Program-made: the position numbers and the translations under genes
The notes under the pieces: generated by a model
The model's database searches: none
What the model was told of the DNA's origin: nothing
The model's input: the letters and a program-made list of their open reading frames with translations, nothing else
In this document: one piece after another, positions 21,885 through 34,560 of the stretch
How positions within the stretch are numbered: position 1 is the stretch's first letter
Layout: every line of letters begins with the position of its first letter
NCBI GenBank assembly: GCA_030549495.1
Contig: JAUIRK010000142.1
Location: 248,001-312,000, forward strand
Origin: Nectonema munidae
Lineage: Eukaryota > Nematomorpha > Nectonematoida > Nectonematidae
Length of the DNA stretch: 64,000 nt
Reading direction: 5' to 3'

Positions 21885-24715
21885 CTTTTTAATTAGGAGT
21901 TGGAATTTTTTAATTTGAAAAAACTCAGACCCTATTTGGCAAAACAAACAATAATTGTAAGAATCTGGCTCATGGTTTTGGCAAGCATTTTTAAATGTAT
22001 GTTCCAAGTATATATTCGACATATGAATGATTGAATAGCCAACGTGAGTAGATGAACAAAGAAGCCTAGATGCAAGAAAATTAAATCAGGTAAAAGAAAG
22101 AGTATACTTTTAATAATATATCATTCATCATTTTATTTTATCGTGTAAGTAAACTAATATAAAATGTCTTCATAGTCGTGATTTTAAAACATAGAATAAT
22201 CCATGTCCACTCTAAAAGTTATAAACACATGTGGTTTTACTTAAAAAATGTAAATGACATTGTAGCTCGCCTAAGCAATATTTGTTAGCATCATTGCATT
22301 CTGGATTTAGTGCTAAATATTTGATCCGCTACTACTCACCATGGCAAAATATTAAAAAACTAAAATAAATCATTTACATGCCAAATATTTTGCCTAAAAG
22401 TTTGTTCTATAAATCGGCTATTCATTTTAAAGTTACAAGAATAACTTTAAAACCTACAAATTAAAATAGTAAAATTATCTGCACATGACCAAACAGTAGA
22501 CGCATGGGGTATATATCAAGATTTCCTATTTGATTCCCTAACTTGACATCCCAATATGTTCAGCAATGTGAAAAATCTTTAATTTTTTTATCCCAAAAAA
22601 CAGCCTCTTCGTTTTTGAAAGAACCGCGGAGACTTTTTTTGTTAAAAGTTTTACTAAGCTGATTTATTGAAATTCTTTTTATGAAAATCTTGATTAAAAA
22701 TGTTAAAAGTGCTAAAAGTTTATCATTTTTTAATTTCAATTTTAAAACAAGGAATTTTAATAGCAAAGTATAAAAAGGAATTCACGCCGTTTGAAAGATA
22801 TAAAAGAAAATATATTTTTGTATGATACATGATAAAGTGGAAATGAAAGAGTTTATAAATCAAAATCTTTTAATTTTTTATTAAATGAAAGTTTATTTAA
22901 GTTGTCATAACATTTCCATGCACTTTAAAAAACATATTAAAAACAAACTCACCTTTATTGAAATGGGTGAGGGAGAAACTGTTGATACGATGTCAAAAAC
23001 TTTGCTCACCCAAAATACCTGAAGAAGGGTTGAGCAGGGTTTTTGACGGCGCAAATTTACAGCTTGAATCGACGACAACAACTTGTTCTGTAACAAAAAA
23101 GAAAGAAAGAATATTCTGAAAAAGAAGAAAAGTTTGACTAAATTCCATGAAAAACGATCCTGCCACATTTCATTGAAAAACGTCAAAATTAGGATTTTTA
23201 AACACGCAAAAATTAAGTGTATGATAAAATAAGATGCTATAAATTTTAAAAAAGGTGAAGTTCTTTGGAAAGTTTTTACCAAGCAGATAAAGTTAGGACT
23301 GTGGCGATGAGAGGATACGAATGCGAGACCGACCATCCAGAAACAAGGTCAGAAAGTAAACAATGTTTATTGAAATTTAAACTAAAATATTTAGTAATAG
23401 ATCAATCCTAATAATATATGAGAGATGTGCTTTGCTTATTTTTAGAGTTTGCTGAGTTGAAGCGATTTCTCGGAACAAATTTTAAGCATCATTTAAATGA
23501 CATAGAATAATTCAAGATAAAAATTTGTTTTTTTAAAAGGCATTGCATTGGACTAAGTTAGAATAGTTGTCGAGCAGATGATAATATGCATGGACGCTTC
23601 TAAATTTTATAGCATACCTTCAACTTCGAACTATAAAAGAGTTTAAAACGATGTTTTCAAATGAAAAAAAGTTCTCAAACTTCTAAGCTTTAGAAATAAA
23701 CGCATTATAGTTGAGCAAATAGGATCTTCTTCTCAACTAGCACATTACTTTTAAAGTTAAATCAGGCCAAACACTGAGTCCAAATGTTAGCAATAATAAA
23801 ATTGATACGGTGTTTGCAAATGAAGGAGTAAGCACAAAAAAGAGATATTAAATGATTTATGAAACTTTTGTGCAACGTGACAAGGTTTCGTTTTCAATTA
23901 TAAATTATGGATACATTTAGAAAATGTAAGTAGTATTGGAACTTTTATAATGTGGCCTAAATGGAGAATAAAAATATAAGAATAAATAATGGCGGCATAA
24001 AATTAAATTTTTCAAAAATGGAGGCCCTAACCAAAAACACTCTTGTCAGCCAATGAACTTGCACATATGATGCTTTATAAGTAGATGGCAAACGTATTGA
24101 ATTGGTTAGCGAATAATGACGATTAACCATATGTTTATAAGAAAGAACGAGCTTCAGAGTTGGGTATAATGAATTTGGTCTTTTTTTTCCACAAACTTTA
24201 TCAAAAAGTAATTTTTTATTTGAAAACAAAAATATGAAAAATGTGTACACTATTTGTGCAACAGAAAATTTTTTGATAAAGTGAAATATGATTTGTGAAA
24301 AAACTTATTTCTCCGTGTCATCCACAAATTTTGCGAAGCGATTTCCTTCTATCTTCTGGGAGGGAAGGGTGGATGTTGATAGGCGAAGAGTGAAATAAAG
24401 AGAATGAATCTTCTGGGAGTGGGATGGAGTAAGGGTCAGTTAGGCTGGCATGGTGATTAAGAAGGCAACTGTAACCCACTTCACAAAAAGCCACAACACT
24501 AAAATTTCGCATTTGCGTTATACACTTTTGCTATTGTTTCGTCCTCTACTATTTTTTCCTTACTTCAAAAAATAGTGGACACAAAATTTCAGAATAAAAA
24601 TTTTAGGTCGCCGTTGTAGTTCAAGGAAGAGGTTAGACTTCTTCACGTTTCTTATTTTCTTCACGTGCACAACACAAAAAGGGACAATTAAACATGCTTA
24701 CGTCAATATGTATGT
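21885..24715. other. Long unassigned stretch
   Basis: No gene recognised. The longest frame (22905-23336, - strand, 143 codons) is Phe/Leu/Ile-rich, as expected from a complement of A-rich DNA, and resembles nothing I know. AT-rich throughout, somewhat less so at 24300-24480. Confidence 0.5.
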
Positions 24716-25040
24716 GCCGGCATTGTTATTTGGAATAGTAGAGCAAGTGTTCCAACGCAAGAAGAACATCGTGTCATGAGGAAGTTAAGCGATTTTTCAA
24801 ACGAAATGCCAATTTTCAAAATACATTCTCCAAGAATCACCGAAAGTCATTTTATAAATCGATTGGACAATCTTTTTGATATCGCTCAGGAAAACATTGG
24901 AAATTTAAAAATTGAAAAAGTCAGCAAGAAAAAGATACGCGTATGATGTTATGTCTTGTTTGAATGAATATAGATGTTCAGACAAAGGTAATTTTTCAAA
25001 GCTTTTATTCGATTTAAATTTTACTATCAATTTAAAATGA
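24716..25040 (+). pseudogene. Second copy of the DDE-like family, N-terminal fragment
   Basis: IVIWNSRASVPTQEEHRVMR (24722-24781) aligns with the N-terminal FWQKAQIPT region of the element at 8221, and RITESHFINRLDNLFDIAQE (about 24829-24890) matches the block following it in the family. A frame change then leads to YAYDVMSCLNEYRCSDKGN. The similarity to the 8221 copy is only moderate, so it is an older or different subfamily. Nothing recognisable follows after about 25040. Confidence 0.45.
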
Positions 25041-26665
25041 CAAAAATGGAAGAACATTGAATGCACGATTTTTCTCCATTTTCTGTAATGAAAGCTTGGG
25101 CAACATTTTGCTTCCTACTGATGCTTCATTTAATGATTGGAAATTTATAAAACTAAATAAAAAATTTCTGATGAGATGAAGAAAAAGTTTGCAAACGATA
25201 AATTGTATCTTTCAGACTGAATAATCTTTCCATCACATGAAAGAATTAGTAGTGATAAAGAAATAAAATTTGCAAAATTTATTAGTGTGAAATAAATCAG
25301 CCTCGCCAGTTTCGGTAAAAGACTGCCTTCTTCACATGAGTGTATCTCTTTCACTCGTATTCCCAAAGATTCATCTTTTCCTTTTTAAACGATCTTAAAA
25401 GTTTTGCAAGTTCTTTTGTTTAGAAATTTTCTGAATGAGTGATGACATCATCAAAAAATCCACATATATAAATCATCATAGAAAAAGATAGAAAAGTTCG
25501 GCGATGAATCTTCTAATAAACCCCGTAAGCCTCAACAAACAACAGAACTATTCTTTCGAATTAGAACGACTTCATATTGATATTTTATATTTTTAGTGAT
25601 ATATAATTGAATCTAATAATATTGACACAATTTATTAAATTTTGATACTTAAACAGTTCAGAGCGACCATGAAGCATAAATATTTTTTGAAAATTTAATA
25701 ATTAGATAAAATGGAACTGTTTTAAGGGGAGGAGGTGAAAAAATTAACAATTATATTTTTTTCCATTTAACAATACACCCTCATCATAATTTGAAGGCAC
25801 GCTACAAAAAGCACTTACATCCAGCTTAATTTTGGTGTGCGGTCTAAATCTAAAGCGGGATGGGATAACTTTTAAATCGAGCAAAGAAAAAACGATGTGA
25901 ATAGTTGGTTCCTTCGTTTTTTTGAAGAAGAAAATTTAATTCTGAAAGAAACGAAAATATTTTTTTCTTCTCAAACATTTTAAACAAAATAATTTCAAAA
26001 TATTGAATTTTTTGATAAAATGAGAATTCATGTCAATAAAAGAGAAAATGTAGATTTGATGGGCATAGTGCTCGATGATAATTCAACCTCATATTTGTAT
26101 TTTATATGAAGAAATACCGACCAGGCCGTTTCACGACGGACAATGTGTCTATGGAGGATTTTTTATTTTTTTTAAATAAATTTTTTTAATGAATTTATAT
26201 AAAAATTTGTAATATGTTTTAATGTATTTTCTATAAAATTAATCCATTAATTAATTAGTTAGTTATATGAAAAATTTCTATAATTCAAAAAAATTTTATT
26301 TTCTATATGCGAAGTATCCGGTTAGCAAAAAATGCTCCATTCTACTCTAATTAATTTTGAGTAAAGTAGCTGATTAATTTAAATCAAGCAGAAGCGGTGT
26401 GTTTAAAATGTTGGGCGGGACAGAGAGGGTCACCACAAATACACCTTCCACCACATGTCCCATACTTGCTACTACTCAAAACAGGAAGCAGCGATTACAA
26501 TAGGAGACAAAACTATTCCAAATCACTGCTTCCTTGCCCTCTATATCAATCAAAATGAATAGATGTCCAGGCTGACAGTAAATGCACAACAGTCAAGAGT
26601 CAATCCAATGTTGTGAATGAAACGCATTAGAAAACATACATCGATTTCTAACTCCATGCAAATAT
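25041..26665. other. Unassigned stretch
   Basis: No gene recognised. A somewhat GC-richer patch at 26390-26600 has no recognisable content. Confidence 0.5.
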
Positions 26666-27249
26666 GTATAGAGTAGAGCCCTGCGCGGGTCCAAAAATTT
26701 TGTCCTCACCCGCCCCAACCCGCATTTTGTGAATCTGCACCCGTCCTACACCCGCATTTTATCAATTTGCACACGCCCCGCCCCGCAACTATTCAAGCTG
26801 TGCTGCCCGTCCCACCCCGCAATTAACAAAATAAAATATGCCCAATTAATTTTAGACCTTTACGCGTGCATTAAAACCTTCGCACTCTTTCTGACTCACT
26901 TTTTGTAAGTTTGCGATTGTTCTAAGTTTCATTTAATGAATTTGCACTAGCTCTTATCAGTTTGTGTCTGCTCTGCTGCGTTCGGCATTTTATCTAGTTT
27001 TGTTTTCTACAGGTATGTCTGCGCCAACTCTCAAAATTAGTAATGTTTAAATCTATTTCCTATTATACTTCAAAATCTTTACTAAATAAATGCTATTGAA
27101 ACTATATGTTTCAAATAGAAGAAGTATAAATAAAAAAACAAGTAGTAGAAAAAATTTTACTTTATGCTTCATGATTTTTTTTTTATTTTAAATTTTTTTA
27201 TCACTTTTTAAAGATTTTAAACACTTTAATTCAATTAAAAAAATTAACA

Positions 27250-27335
27250 ACGAGGATTTGTTTGGTGAGCCGGATAAAACTATGTGGGGACCAGATGTAG
27301 CCCGCGAGCAATAGTTTGGAGAGTCCAGGTCTAAG
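27250..27335. repeat. Nested hAT-type MITE end fragment
   Basis: GATGTAGCCCGCGAGCAATA followed by GTTTGGAGAGTCCAG resembles the right end of the common hAT MITE type ending in GCCCGCGG...AGTTTGGAGACCCCTG. No left partner is visible. Confidence 0.4.
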
Positions 27336-27430
27336 ACATAATACCTTATATATGAAGAAAATTATTACATATGTTATATTTTTGAAAGGTAAATGAGTAA
27401 AAAACATAAAACTAATTTAATTTATTTCAA

Positions 27431-28117
27431 AGCACTGTTTAAAAACAAAATGTCATTGACGTTACTTGATTTTAAAGAAGATCTCCTTTCTGATACTAAG
27501 TGACCAGCAAGACTAAAATTGCGCTCACTTGTTGCGCTAGTTGCCATAATTGGTAGAATATTTCTAGCAATTTGTGAAAGATGTGGAAATGTGAAGCAAT
27601 TCTCTTTCCACCAATTTAAAACAAAATAAAAATGTTCAACTTATATTGCTGATATTGTTGTAATTCTTTGGACTGAACCTCTTCAATTTCATCATCAAAC
27701 TCATTAACGTTTGTTGAGTATGGCCTTTTTGTAAATTTTCAATGTTTTTAAACATTTGGTCTTCAAAGAGAGTACAACTTCAGTATCACTTTTTTGAACG
27801 TGGCAATGATTTTGCAATTTAGAAATCCATGGGATAACCGAGTGCAAAGTTGCCTCACTTTTATCTACTTCTAAACTTAATGTAGCATTGTAGAAAGGTT
27901 CTAAAAAATTAACTAATTCTTTAAGTAAATCAATGTCAATCAAAGCTATACGCTTTATCTCTTCTGGAATATGTTCAATAAAAACACGTCGAATATCATG
28001 AATACTATCTAAAACAGATTTCAGCATTAAATAGACAGAATTCCATCGAGTTTCACAAGATTGTTTTACATTTTTTTGAAGCAAGTTCTGAGTTGAGCAT
28101 TTCTTGATGTGCCGCAA
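27431..28117 (-). pseudogene. hAT-2 transposase, C-terminal half
   Basis: KQSCETRWNSVYLMLKSVLD (about 28060-28000) is the conserved hAT block after the catalytic core (x-x-T-R-W-N-S). The hAT C-terminal dimerisation domain follows near 27555-27440: SATSERNFSLAGHLVSERRS and SSNVNDILFLNSALK before a stop. Known role: dimerisation and cleavage in cut-and-paste transposition. The two parts are separated by a frame change and a degraded acidic region near 27700; the BED finger and the first catalytic Asp are not found. Confidence 0.85.
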
Positions 28118-28689
28118 TCATGTGGCTACCTCTATCTCTTGTAAATATAAAAGGGCAAAGTTGTGTTTTCTCTAGCCCAAATTTAGATAAAGAAGAGAGT
28201 ATAGCGTCTCTAAAAAGAGACCATTTCTTTCAAGGTTTCAGCTAACGTAGTCCTTTCTCATTTAATCCTTTCTCTGTTCTGTCATACTCCATTCTTCTCT
28301 AACTCTGAAATCATTTGATCCATCACACACACATGCTTTTTCTTTCTTTCGCAATTTTGGACATCGCACTTAGCTCTCTATTTCTTTCATTTCATGCTAA
28401 TGTTCTTCCTTCACAAATTCTCACTAACCCGCCTTATTGATAAGCGCAACCCGCATCCGCCCGCCCCACAAAAAATAAAATGTGGACATACCACATCCGC
28501 ATCGCGAGTGCGGGTCTCACATAACCCGTATGGGTTATCCGCCCAGTATAGAGTGATGATGTTGAATATCACAAAAGTATATGATTCACCATCATCCACA
28601 AAAAAGAAGTTTTAAGAGCGAAGTTCAAATATAAAACGGCTGCTTCTAAGAAGGGTGGTGTGACGGCCTTGTAAACTGCGCTGATTCAC

Positions 28690-29032
28690 GAACCCTGCAA
28701 AAGAGGAGAAAGCGAAAGGATGATTTAAACGCGCCCAAAAACCCCCTCTCACGTTTGACCTTTTTTCAAAAGAAAGAGTTCATTGAAGAAGTTGGAAGGT
28801 ATCAAAACAAAATTAGGTTAAGTAATGAGAGCACACAGATGATGAAGAAAGCTCTACTGACCGAGTTTAGTGGTGTAATAATTTGGAAAGCCCTTCAATC
28901 CCTGGATTCATCAATGCGACTCATAACTTAAGAACCAGAAGAAGCGGGTGTTTAGAGAGTATATCAAGTTTCTTTATGATGAATTTGAACCCAAAAAAAG
29001 TTATGAAAAAGAAATGGCGTTAAAGTATCTTA
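28690..29032 (+). pseudogene. Possible HMG-box-like pseudogene
   Basis: KRRKRKDDLNAPKNPLSRLT then FFQKKEFIEEVGRYQ (28695-28810) looks like the basic leader and first helix of an HMG box (family consensus K-D-P-N-A-P-K-R-P-x-S). The region VIIWKALQSLDSS (28870-28915) fits the second helix, and YEKEMALKYLRE (28998-29033) a third-helix end, followed by a stop. It has an internal stop and a frame change and no introns, so an old retrocopy is likely. The conserved aromatic residues of helix 1 are only partly kept. Moderate to low certainty. Confidence 0.4.
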
Positions 29033-29033
29033 G

Positions 29034-30949
29034 GGAATAAAATAGAATATGCAAAAAAGAAATTAAAAGTTTTACTTCTCGAAGAGTTGGTGGTGGGTGA
29101 GTGAGAGTACAAGAAGCGCAGAGCAGGCGAGGGGAAGGAAATGAACGATATTGTGAGATGAGCTGTGTTGGTGAGGGATGAGGATGAAAAAAGGAAAAGG
29201 GATTCACGCGTCAACGCCACGAGGATGAGGAGTTTGCGCAGGACAAGAGCTACACAAAGAATGTTATTGTTAACAAGAGGAGTAATTATGATATATAGCC
29301 AATGCTGCTCTGGGGTGAACGCTCTTTCCTTCTTGTCTTCCTGTGATCTCTCTGCCATCATATTATTTACATCGAGAGAAGGTCGTTGACTTGCCAAAGT
29401 ATCCAATGAGCAGATTCGTGTAGCCAATGAGCTCACAAAGGGGAGGTAGTCAGGGAGATGAGTGGACAATTCTTTGTCCTCTCCTCGCATACTACGTTGC
29501 GTATGTGGTGTATCTGATGATGCTATTTCCTTTGTTGTGTGTGCATTGCCTCTCTGCGTCGTACTTCATCGGGAGCGTCGTTGAATTCCGAATGCAAGCC
29601 ATTCAATAAATATCGGTGTGTGCGTGTGGTGTGTTGGTCATCACCCTCTCTCTCTCTCTCTTAATGGCATTATTCATCATCTTTGTTATTGTTCACTTTG
29701 TGTTTATCTTTCCTAGGATAAATGTACAGGGCATTGACCTGGTGTAAAGCCATTCATTGTCCATTACGAGAACAAGACAATAAAGTCTTTATCTCTGTTA
29801 ACATCAACGTTGTGTGGTGTGCCATGTATATTATACACTTTAAAAATCGTTGATGTTCAGATAAAAGTATTAAAAGCATAGACTTTATGTTCGTAATTCT
29901 TCGCTTTTTAACGTTACATAGGCGATTACTTGCCATTTGTTTGTAATTCTTGAGACACCGTACATTCCACTAATTATTTTTTCAATGCATCATGTCTTAT
30001 TCTTATTTTGGTTGAGACCGGAAGTATACTCGCTCTTTCGGGCGAGAACAAAAGCAATATCATGCATACAAATTTTGGCAAATCGATAAAATTAAAGAGG
30101 GAAGGAGGGCAAACTGCTGCGACAAAAGTTAAATCAATTATTGCAAATGGTTCGTAATAACTTTGATCGACTTCATCCGTGTCTATTACAAAATTAAGTT
30201 ATTTGTAGGTTAAATTTCTTCAATAGGAAAACTACGTAATCCTACCAATAAATGCGGTTCTTCTACATTGTGAGACACGATATCTGCACCATCAAGTGTA
30301 GTTCACTGAACATTTTATGATTTTGTGGGTAGAACTTAAATATTTGAGTCAGTTAACGTTAAATTGTTCATTCGTTAGTTTAGCAGTGAGTCGGTCAGTT
30401 AGTGAGTTTGGTTAATAATATGTTTTTATTTCGATACTACATAACAATGCTAACTAACTCTCCAAACAAAGCTGCTAGCACTCTTAAATCGCTTCCAAAA
30501 TAAAAATTATGTATTTTTTTTTATTTACATCGTACTTTGATTAAGCAGCATTTTCCTTTCAAAAATCTGAAATGCCATAATTTAATACTACAAAATTTGC
30601 TCTTCTAAAATTTTGCTTTAGATACGTTCTCAATGTTCTTCTTTGTCAGAGAACTAGCGGTATAACCTGTAAGCTCTTATTGATGTGAAGCAAAAGACAA
30701 AATATGATAACCATCTATAACATACTCCGAAGAAAGTAGTAGTTGAACAAATATTTGCTACGTTCAATTTTCCAAAGACAATCCAAATTCAATTCTTCCT
30801 AACGTGAAAGTTTCCTTTTTCACAACAAATACAGATAAGTATTTCTACCACAAAGAAGTAAAGAAAATGGAATTCCTTTGCAGATACCATTGTCAAATCT
30901 GAACGCCTTTCTTAAATACCAGGCTTTGTTACTTTTTAAGTTATTAAAA
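29034..30949. other. Unassigned stretch with GC-richer part
   Basis: 29080-29620 is clearly richer in GC than the surroundings and has overlapping open frames on both strands (29020-29490 -, 29165-29389 +, 29427-29609 +), none recognisable. A CT microsatellite is at 29644-29661. An AATAAA-containing segment at 29780 could be the end of an unknown transcript or repeat. The rest is AT-rich with nothing seen. Confidence 0.4.
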
Positions 30950-31930
30950 GTTTGGCTTCAGGTCCAATTCTTCAACAGGACTTGCAATCTGTAGTTGGGT
31001 CAATTGTATTCTCAAGTCTTTTGACGAAGGATTTGAAATATGTGGAATATTTATTGATTTTTCCAAGGCGTTTGATAAGATAAATCTTGAGGGTAAATTT
31101 CTTAATTTAATTATAAGTTAATTATTAATGATTGGGCACTCTTCTGATCTTATCTCCTTAAGTTCAGGTGTGCCACAAGGATTTGTATTAGGACCTTTGT
31201 TTTTGATTTTGTATATAAATGATACTTTTGACTGGAAAAGCGATACTTTTGACATGTTTCTGTATGCTGACGATTGTGCGATTTTAAACAAAGTAACTAC
31301 TTATATTTGAATCATAATGCGATAAATGACTTTCTATGTAAGTTTCATCAATGGTCGTTAGTGAATTTTCATGATATAAATGTGTCAATATATAAATTTT
31401 ATGACAAAAAGAAAGAGCGCTAGCCTTTCACTTAAACTTGGAGGGAATATATTACAGAAATTGGGCGTATACAAGCATTGCTGAACATTTCAATAATGTT
31501 ACTAAGGAAGTATCTATTGCTATTGGAAGATTGTTTAAATTAGAGAGATATTTTAATGCCAAAACAAAACTCTTAAATTTCGATTCTTTCATTCAATCTA
31601 AACTTTTTATTGTAATTTTATATGGGGGTAAGCAATCTTCCAAATTTTAAATTCTTCAAAATAAACAAAATAAAGCAAAAAAGATCATTGAGAGAGGGCG
31701 TTTATCTGAAAACAAAATTAAATGTCAAATTTTTGATTTGAAACCTATTTATGAGCTGCATTTGCTCATAAAAGTATCCATTTGAAGAATAAGTTTAATT
31801 ATAATTATGTTGAAGCAACAACTTTTTTTGCGTATTAATGACAATATAAGAAAAATAAGATGTAAATTACGAGTTTATAAAAAATGCTTTCTTGTAAAGT
31901 CTAAAATAAGCTGGAATTCCATCTCTCTTC
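30950..31930 (+). mobile_element. LINE E fragment (reverse transcriptase)
   Basis: CGIFIDFSKAFDKINLEGKF (31041-31098) is RT motif A. SSGVPQGFVLGPLFLILYIN (31164-31224) is the motif B region and MFLYADDCAILNKV (31255-31295) contains the Y-A-D-D catalytic motif. A thumb region follows at 31438-31650 (AIGRLFKLERYFNAKTK). A stop at 31308 and a frame change separate palm and thumb. No endonuclease or 3' end is visible. Jockey/CR1-like. Confidence 0.8.
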
Positions 31931-33364
31931 ACATACGATAAATGAATTTATTAGTATAAGGAGAGTGGTGCAGTATTCTCCTTCCCAAAATTTCTCATAA
32001 GAAGATTTTCCCTGGGTAAAATTTTACAAACTCATTTTGGAAAGTGAGGGTAATAATTAGAAAAGCAGATAAAAAAATGTCATTAACTTTTTTAAATATG
32101 TGAGGGTGATAAGAAATAGAAAAATAGTGCTAAGACTTTATTTGAAAGTTGTCTAAGATACCTTATTCAGCACCATCTTCATCCAAAGATCTTTACTGCC
32201 AAGTGGATGGGAAGGGTGACGTGTTGCTCGGATCAGAGCAAAGTGTGTAAGGAACAACTTTACTGAAGAAAATAGAGTGAGATGATGGTTGAATCTGCTA
32301 CTTTTACGGTTGACATTAAAGTCCCTCTAAATATCTTAATATAGCAAAGAGAATGAAGGAGTAAAGTTTGAGATAAGAACAAAATGTTTCTATTCCATGA
32401 GTGTTTATTTTTCGGTTTTTGATAAAGATTCTGCAGTCTAAATATCATTTTCTTATAAATAAATTTTTTTATTTACTTTTTGTTCCAAACAACGACACTT
32501 CGGCCATTTATCTCGACTTTTAAGAGATGCAGCTAACAAAATATTCCCATTCTCAGTCCGAAAAAACTATACGGGCAGTAGTCACCTTTCTCTCAATCAA
32601 GATCGGTTGATATGACAGACCACAGTGTTCCAAAATTAAACTTGGACACATTTTGAATAAAGACTTATTTCTTTTAATATATTGCCCGTCTTTTCAATGA
32701 TTCAGGGCCCTGAAGGCATACGCGAGTTAAAGGAGGATAAAAGCAAAAAGTGCATGTTTTCTTGTTGACTTCTGTGAGAGAGCGCTACAAAAGTCATGGC
32801 TTACAAAAGCATCCTGTCACGCAAACTCTTCTCTGTTGCATCTTTTCAGGTGTCTACTCCAATAGCGGAGGTATGCTCTGCCATTTGGAGTTTCTTTACC
32901 ACGATTACATTATTCAGATATTGTGGAAACGAGGATTTTAGTGGAGTGTTAGTTTTTTTATATCCGATTTTTTACAACGATCTCTATATAAGAGAAAAGT
33001 GTATCATACTTAGTTACTTTTTACACTCACAGAAGAATAAAAGATTGATTTTCTTAAACTCAATGAAAATAGAAACTAGACACATGTGGATATAATGAAA
33101 AACTCAGAATAGGTCCTTCAAAACGAAGATGTTATAGCGAGCATCTTTGACTAAGTAATGAAGGCTATTTGAAATCACTGCTAAAAATCAAGTGATATTG
33201 AGAATTTATTTAGAAATTTGAAGAATATTCAGGTAACTGATAACGTCATTTGAGTCCGAAAGAAATAGTAGCATTGAATGTCTGGATTCTAGAATTTACT
33301 ACAACAGTTACAGATGAAGAAAAATTTAGTTTTTTATCCTTTTTATTTTCAATGAATTTTTGTT
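31931..33364. other. Unassigned stretch
   Basis: No gene or element recognised. Open frames at 32750-33095 overlap one another and resemble nothing known to me. Confidence 0.5.
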
Positions 33365-33769
33365 CTATAAAAATTTTGGAAGTCCTTTTTTAAATAATAA
33401 TGTTCTGTTTAGATTAAATTCATTAGGCAAATGAAAATGTATTGTGGTCATTTTTGTGAAAAGTTCCACATGTGACTCAGGTTTTAATACGGTTTCAATA
33501 CTTTCCACATTTGCTCGATGTTTTGTTTTTAGATTAGTTAATGTCGAAAAAGCACTTTCGGGTAAATAAGTTGATGTAAAAGGTAGAAGCGTGTTTATTG
33601 CAAGTGGAGATAAGTTTGAATATTCTGAACCAAGACCAGACCAAAACGATATGAGGCTCATTTTAGCAAACGTGATAGAAGAATCAGAAGAAAGTTCTGT
33701 CAATTCTTCCTGTGCGTTTACTGTAAGATTAATCACTCTCAACATCAAATGGATTTTGAATCCAAGCAA
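33365..33769 (-). pseudogene. hAT (ZBED5/SCAND3-like) transposase C-terminal fragment
   Basis: An uninterrupted 134-codon frame. ISFWSGLGSEYSNLSPLAIN and TLLPFTSTYLPESAFSTLTN, then LKTKHRANVESIETVLK, fit the hAT C-terminal dimerisation domain as found in ZBED5, FAM200 and SCAND3 proteins (F-W-x-x-x...L-P-F-x-T-T-Y-L-C-E-x-x-F-S...L-K-T-K-x-R). The usual Cys after T-Y-L is Pro. No upstream transposase is seen, and no terminal repeats, so it is probably a truncated transposon copy rather than a host gene. Confidence 0.7.
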
Positions 33770-33899
33770 ATAGCCCTTTTCAAAATAACACCACGGAATA
33801 CGTGCTCAATTTACAAAACATTCGTTAAAACATGTTCAACCCAAAATTCTTTAAAACATTCTACCCTTGTATAGTTGTATTGCTTCTGCAATGAATTTA

Positions 33900-34560
33900 T
33901 TCAAAAAGGCGGCATTCCGTGAAAAGGGGTTGGGTCCATCGAGCTACACGAGGAGTGAACTATGAGTGCTTGGTGAGTGTTTGCACAACCTGTCACATTC
34001 TGCCGAAGACCACCCCGTTTAATAACATGGGAAGGCCAGCAAGCTTTTCTTCGTGTGGCTTCTTATTAACGAGATATGGAGCGGGCACTGCTCCTTCTCT
34101 TCCATACAGAGTGTGTAATGCCATGCCTGAACAGGCAAGCAGCTCCGTCTTTTGTCTGTGCGCAGTCATTCTGCGCCTCACGAAGCACAGCCACGACTTT
34201 TATTTACACACGCACGGATGATGAAGGAAGAAGGGGCTTATTCCCTTTCTTCGTGTCATCTGCTTTGTCTTGTGTTCCATGTAGGTCACTGTGGGATTAG
34301 GAAGCACAGAAGACAGAGAAGAGGCTGTGGACATAGGAACTCCACTTGCGCCAACAGCTCGCTTCATGTCAATGCCCTCTAGTAACGCTCGCTCATCCAC
34401 ACGTCCACTTTGCGAGATGATCTTTCTAAACTACTCAATGCACGCATCGCAAGCGAACACACCCTGCCTTGACGGAACCCCTTCCTCCATTCGTATTCGG
34501 GCAAAAGGCCTTACCTGGGCCGAATCATTCACCTTTGGCTACATCCAAAATTTAAACGTA
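33900..34560. other. GC-elevated segment of unknown nature
   Basis: About 660 bp with markedly higher GC than the flanks and long open frames on both strands (33919-34221 +, 34291-34722 +, 33993-34181 -, 34200-34400 -). No protein family is recognisable, and the frames overlap in a way expected from GC-rich non-coding DNA. Edges are fairly sharp, which would fit an inserted element or an old transferred or host segment. Confidence 0.4.

Larger units (their letters stand above)
26674..28545 (-). mobile_element. hAT transposon (hAT-2), decayed, 8-bp target duplication
   Basis: Flanked by GTATAGAG on both sides (26666-26673 and 28546-28553). The left end, TAGAGCCCTGCGCGGGTCC, leads into C-rich, ACCCGC-containing subterminal DNA. 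The right end has matching GGGCGG/CGGGT-rich subterminal DNA (28430-28545), as in the widespread Ac-like hAT family with ends of the form AGCCCTGCGCGGGT. The transposase lies on the - strand (28117-27431); its N-terminal part is missing. A fragment of another hAT end is nested at about 27250-27335. Confidence 0.8.

Noticed and set aside
22905-23336. 143-codon hydrophobic - strand frame
   Set aside because: Complement of A-rich DNA giving F/L/I-rich sequence; no family resemblance, no start or splice context.
29020-29490. 156-codon - strand frame
   Set aside because: No family resemblance; frames overlap on both strands in a GC-richer block, so non-coding is more likely.
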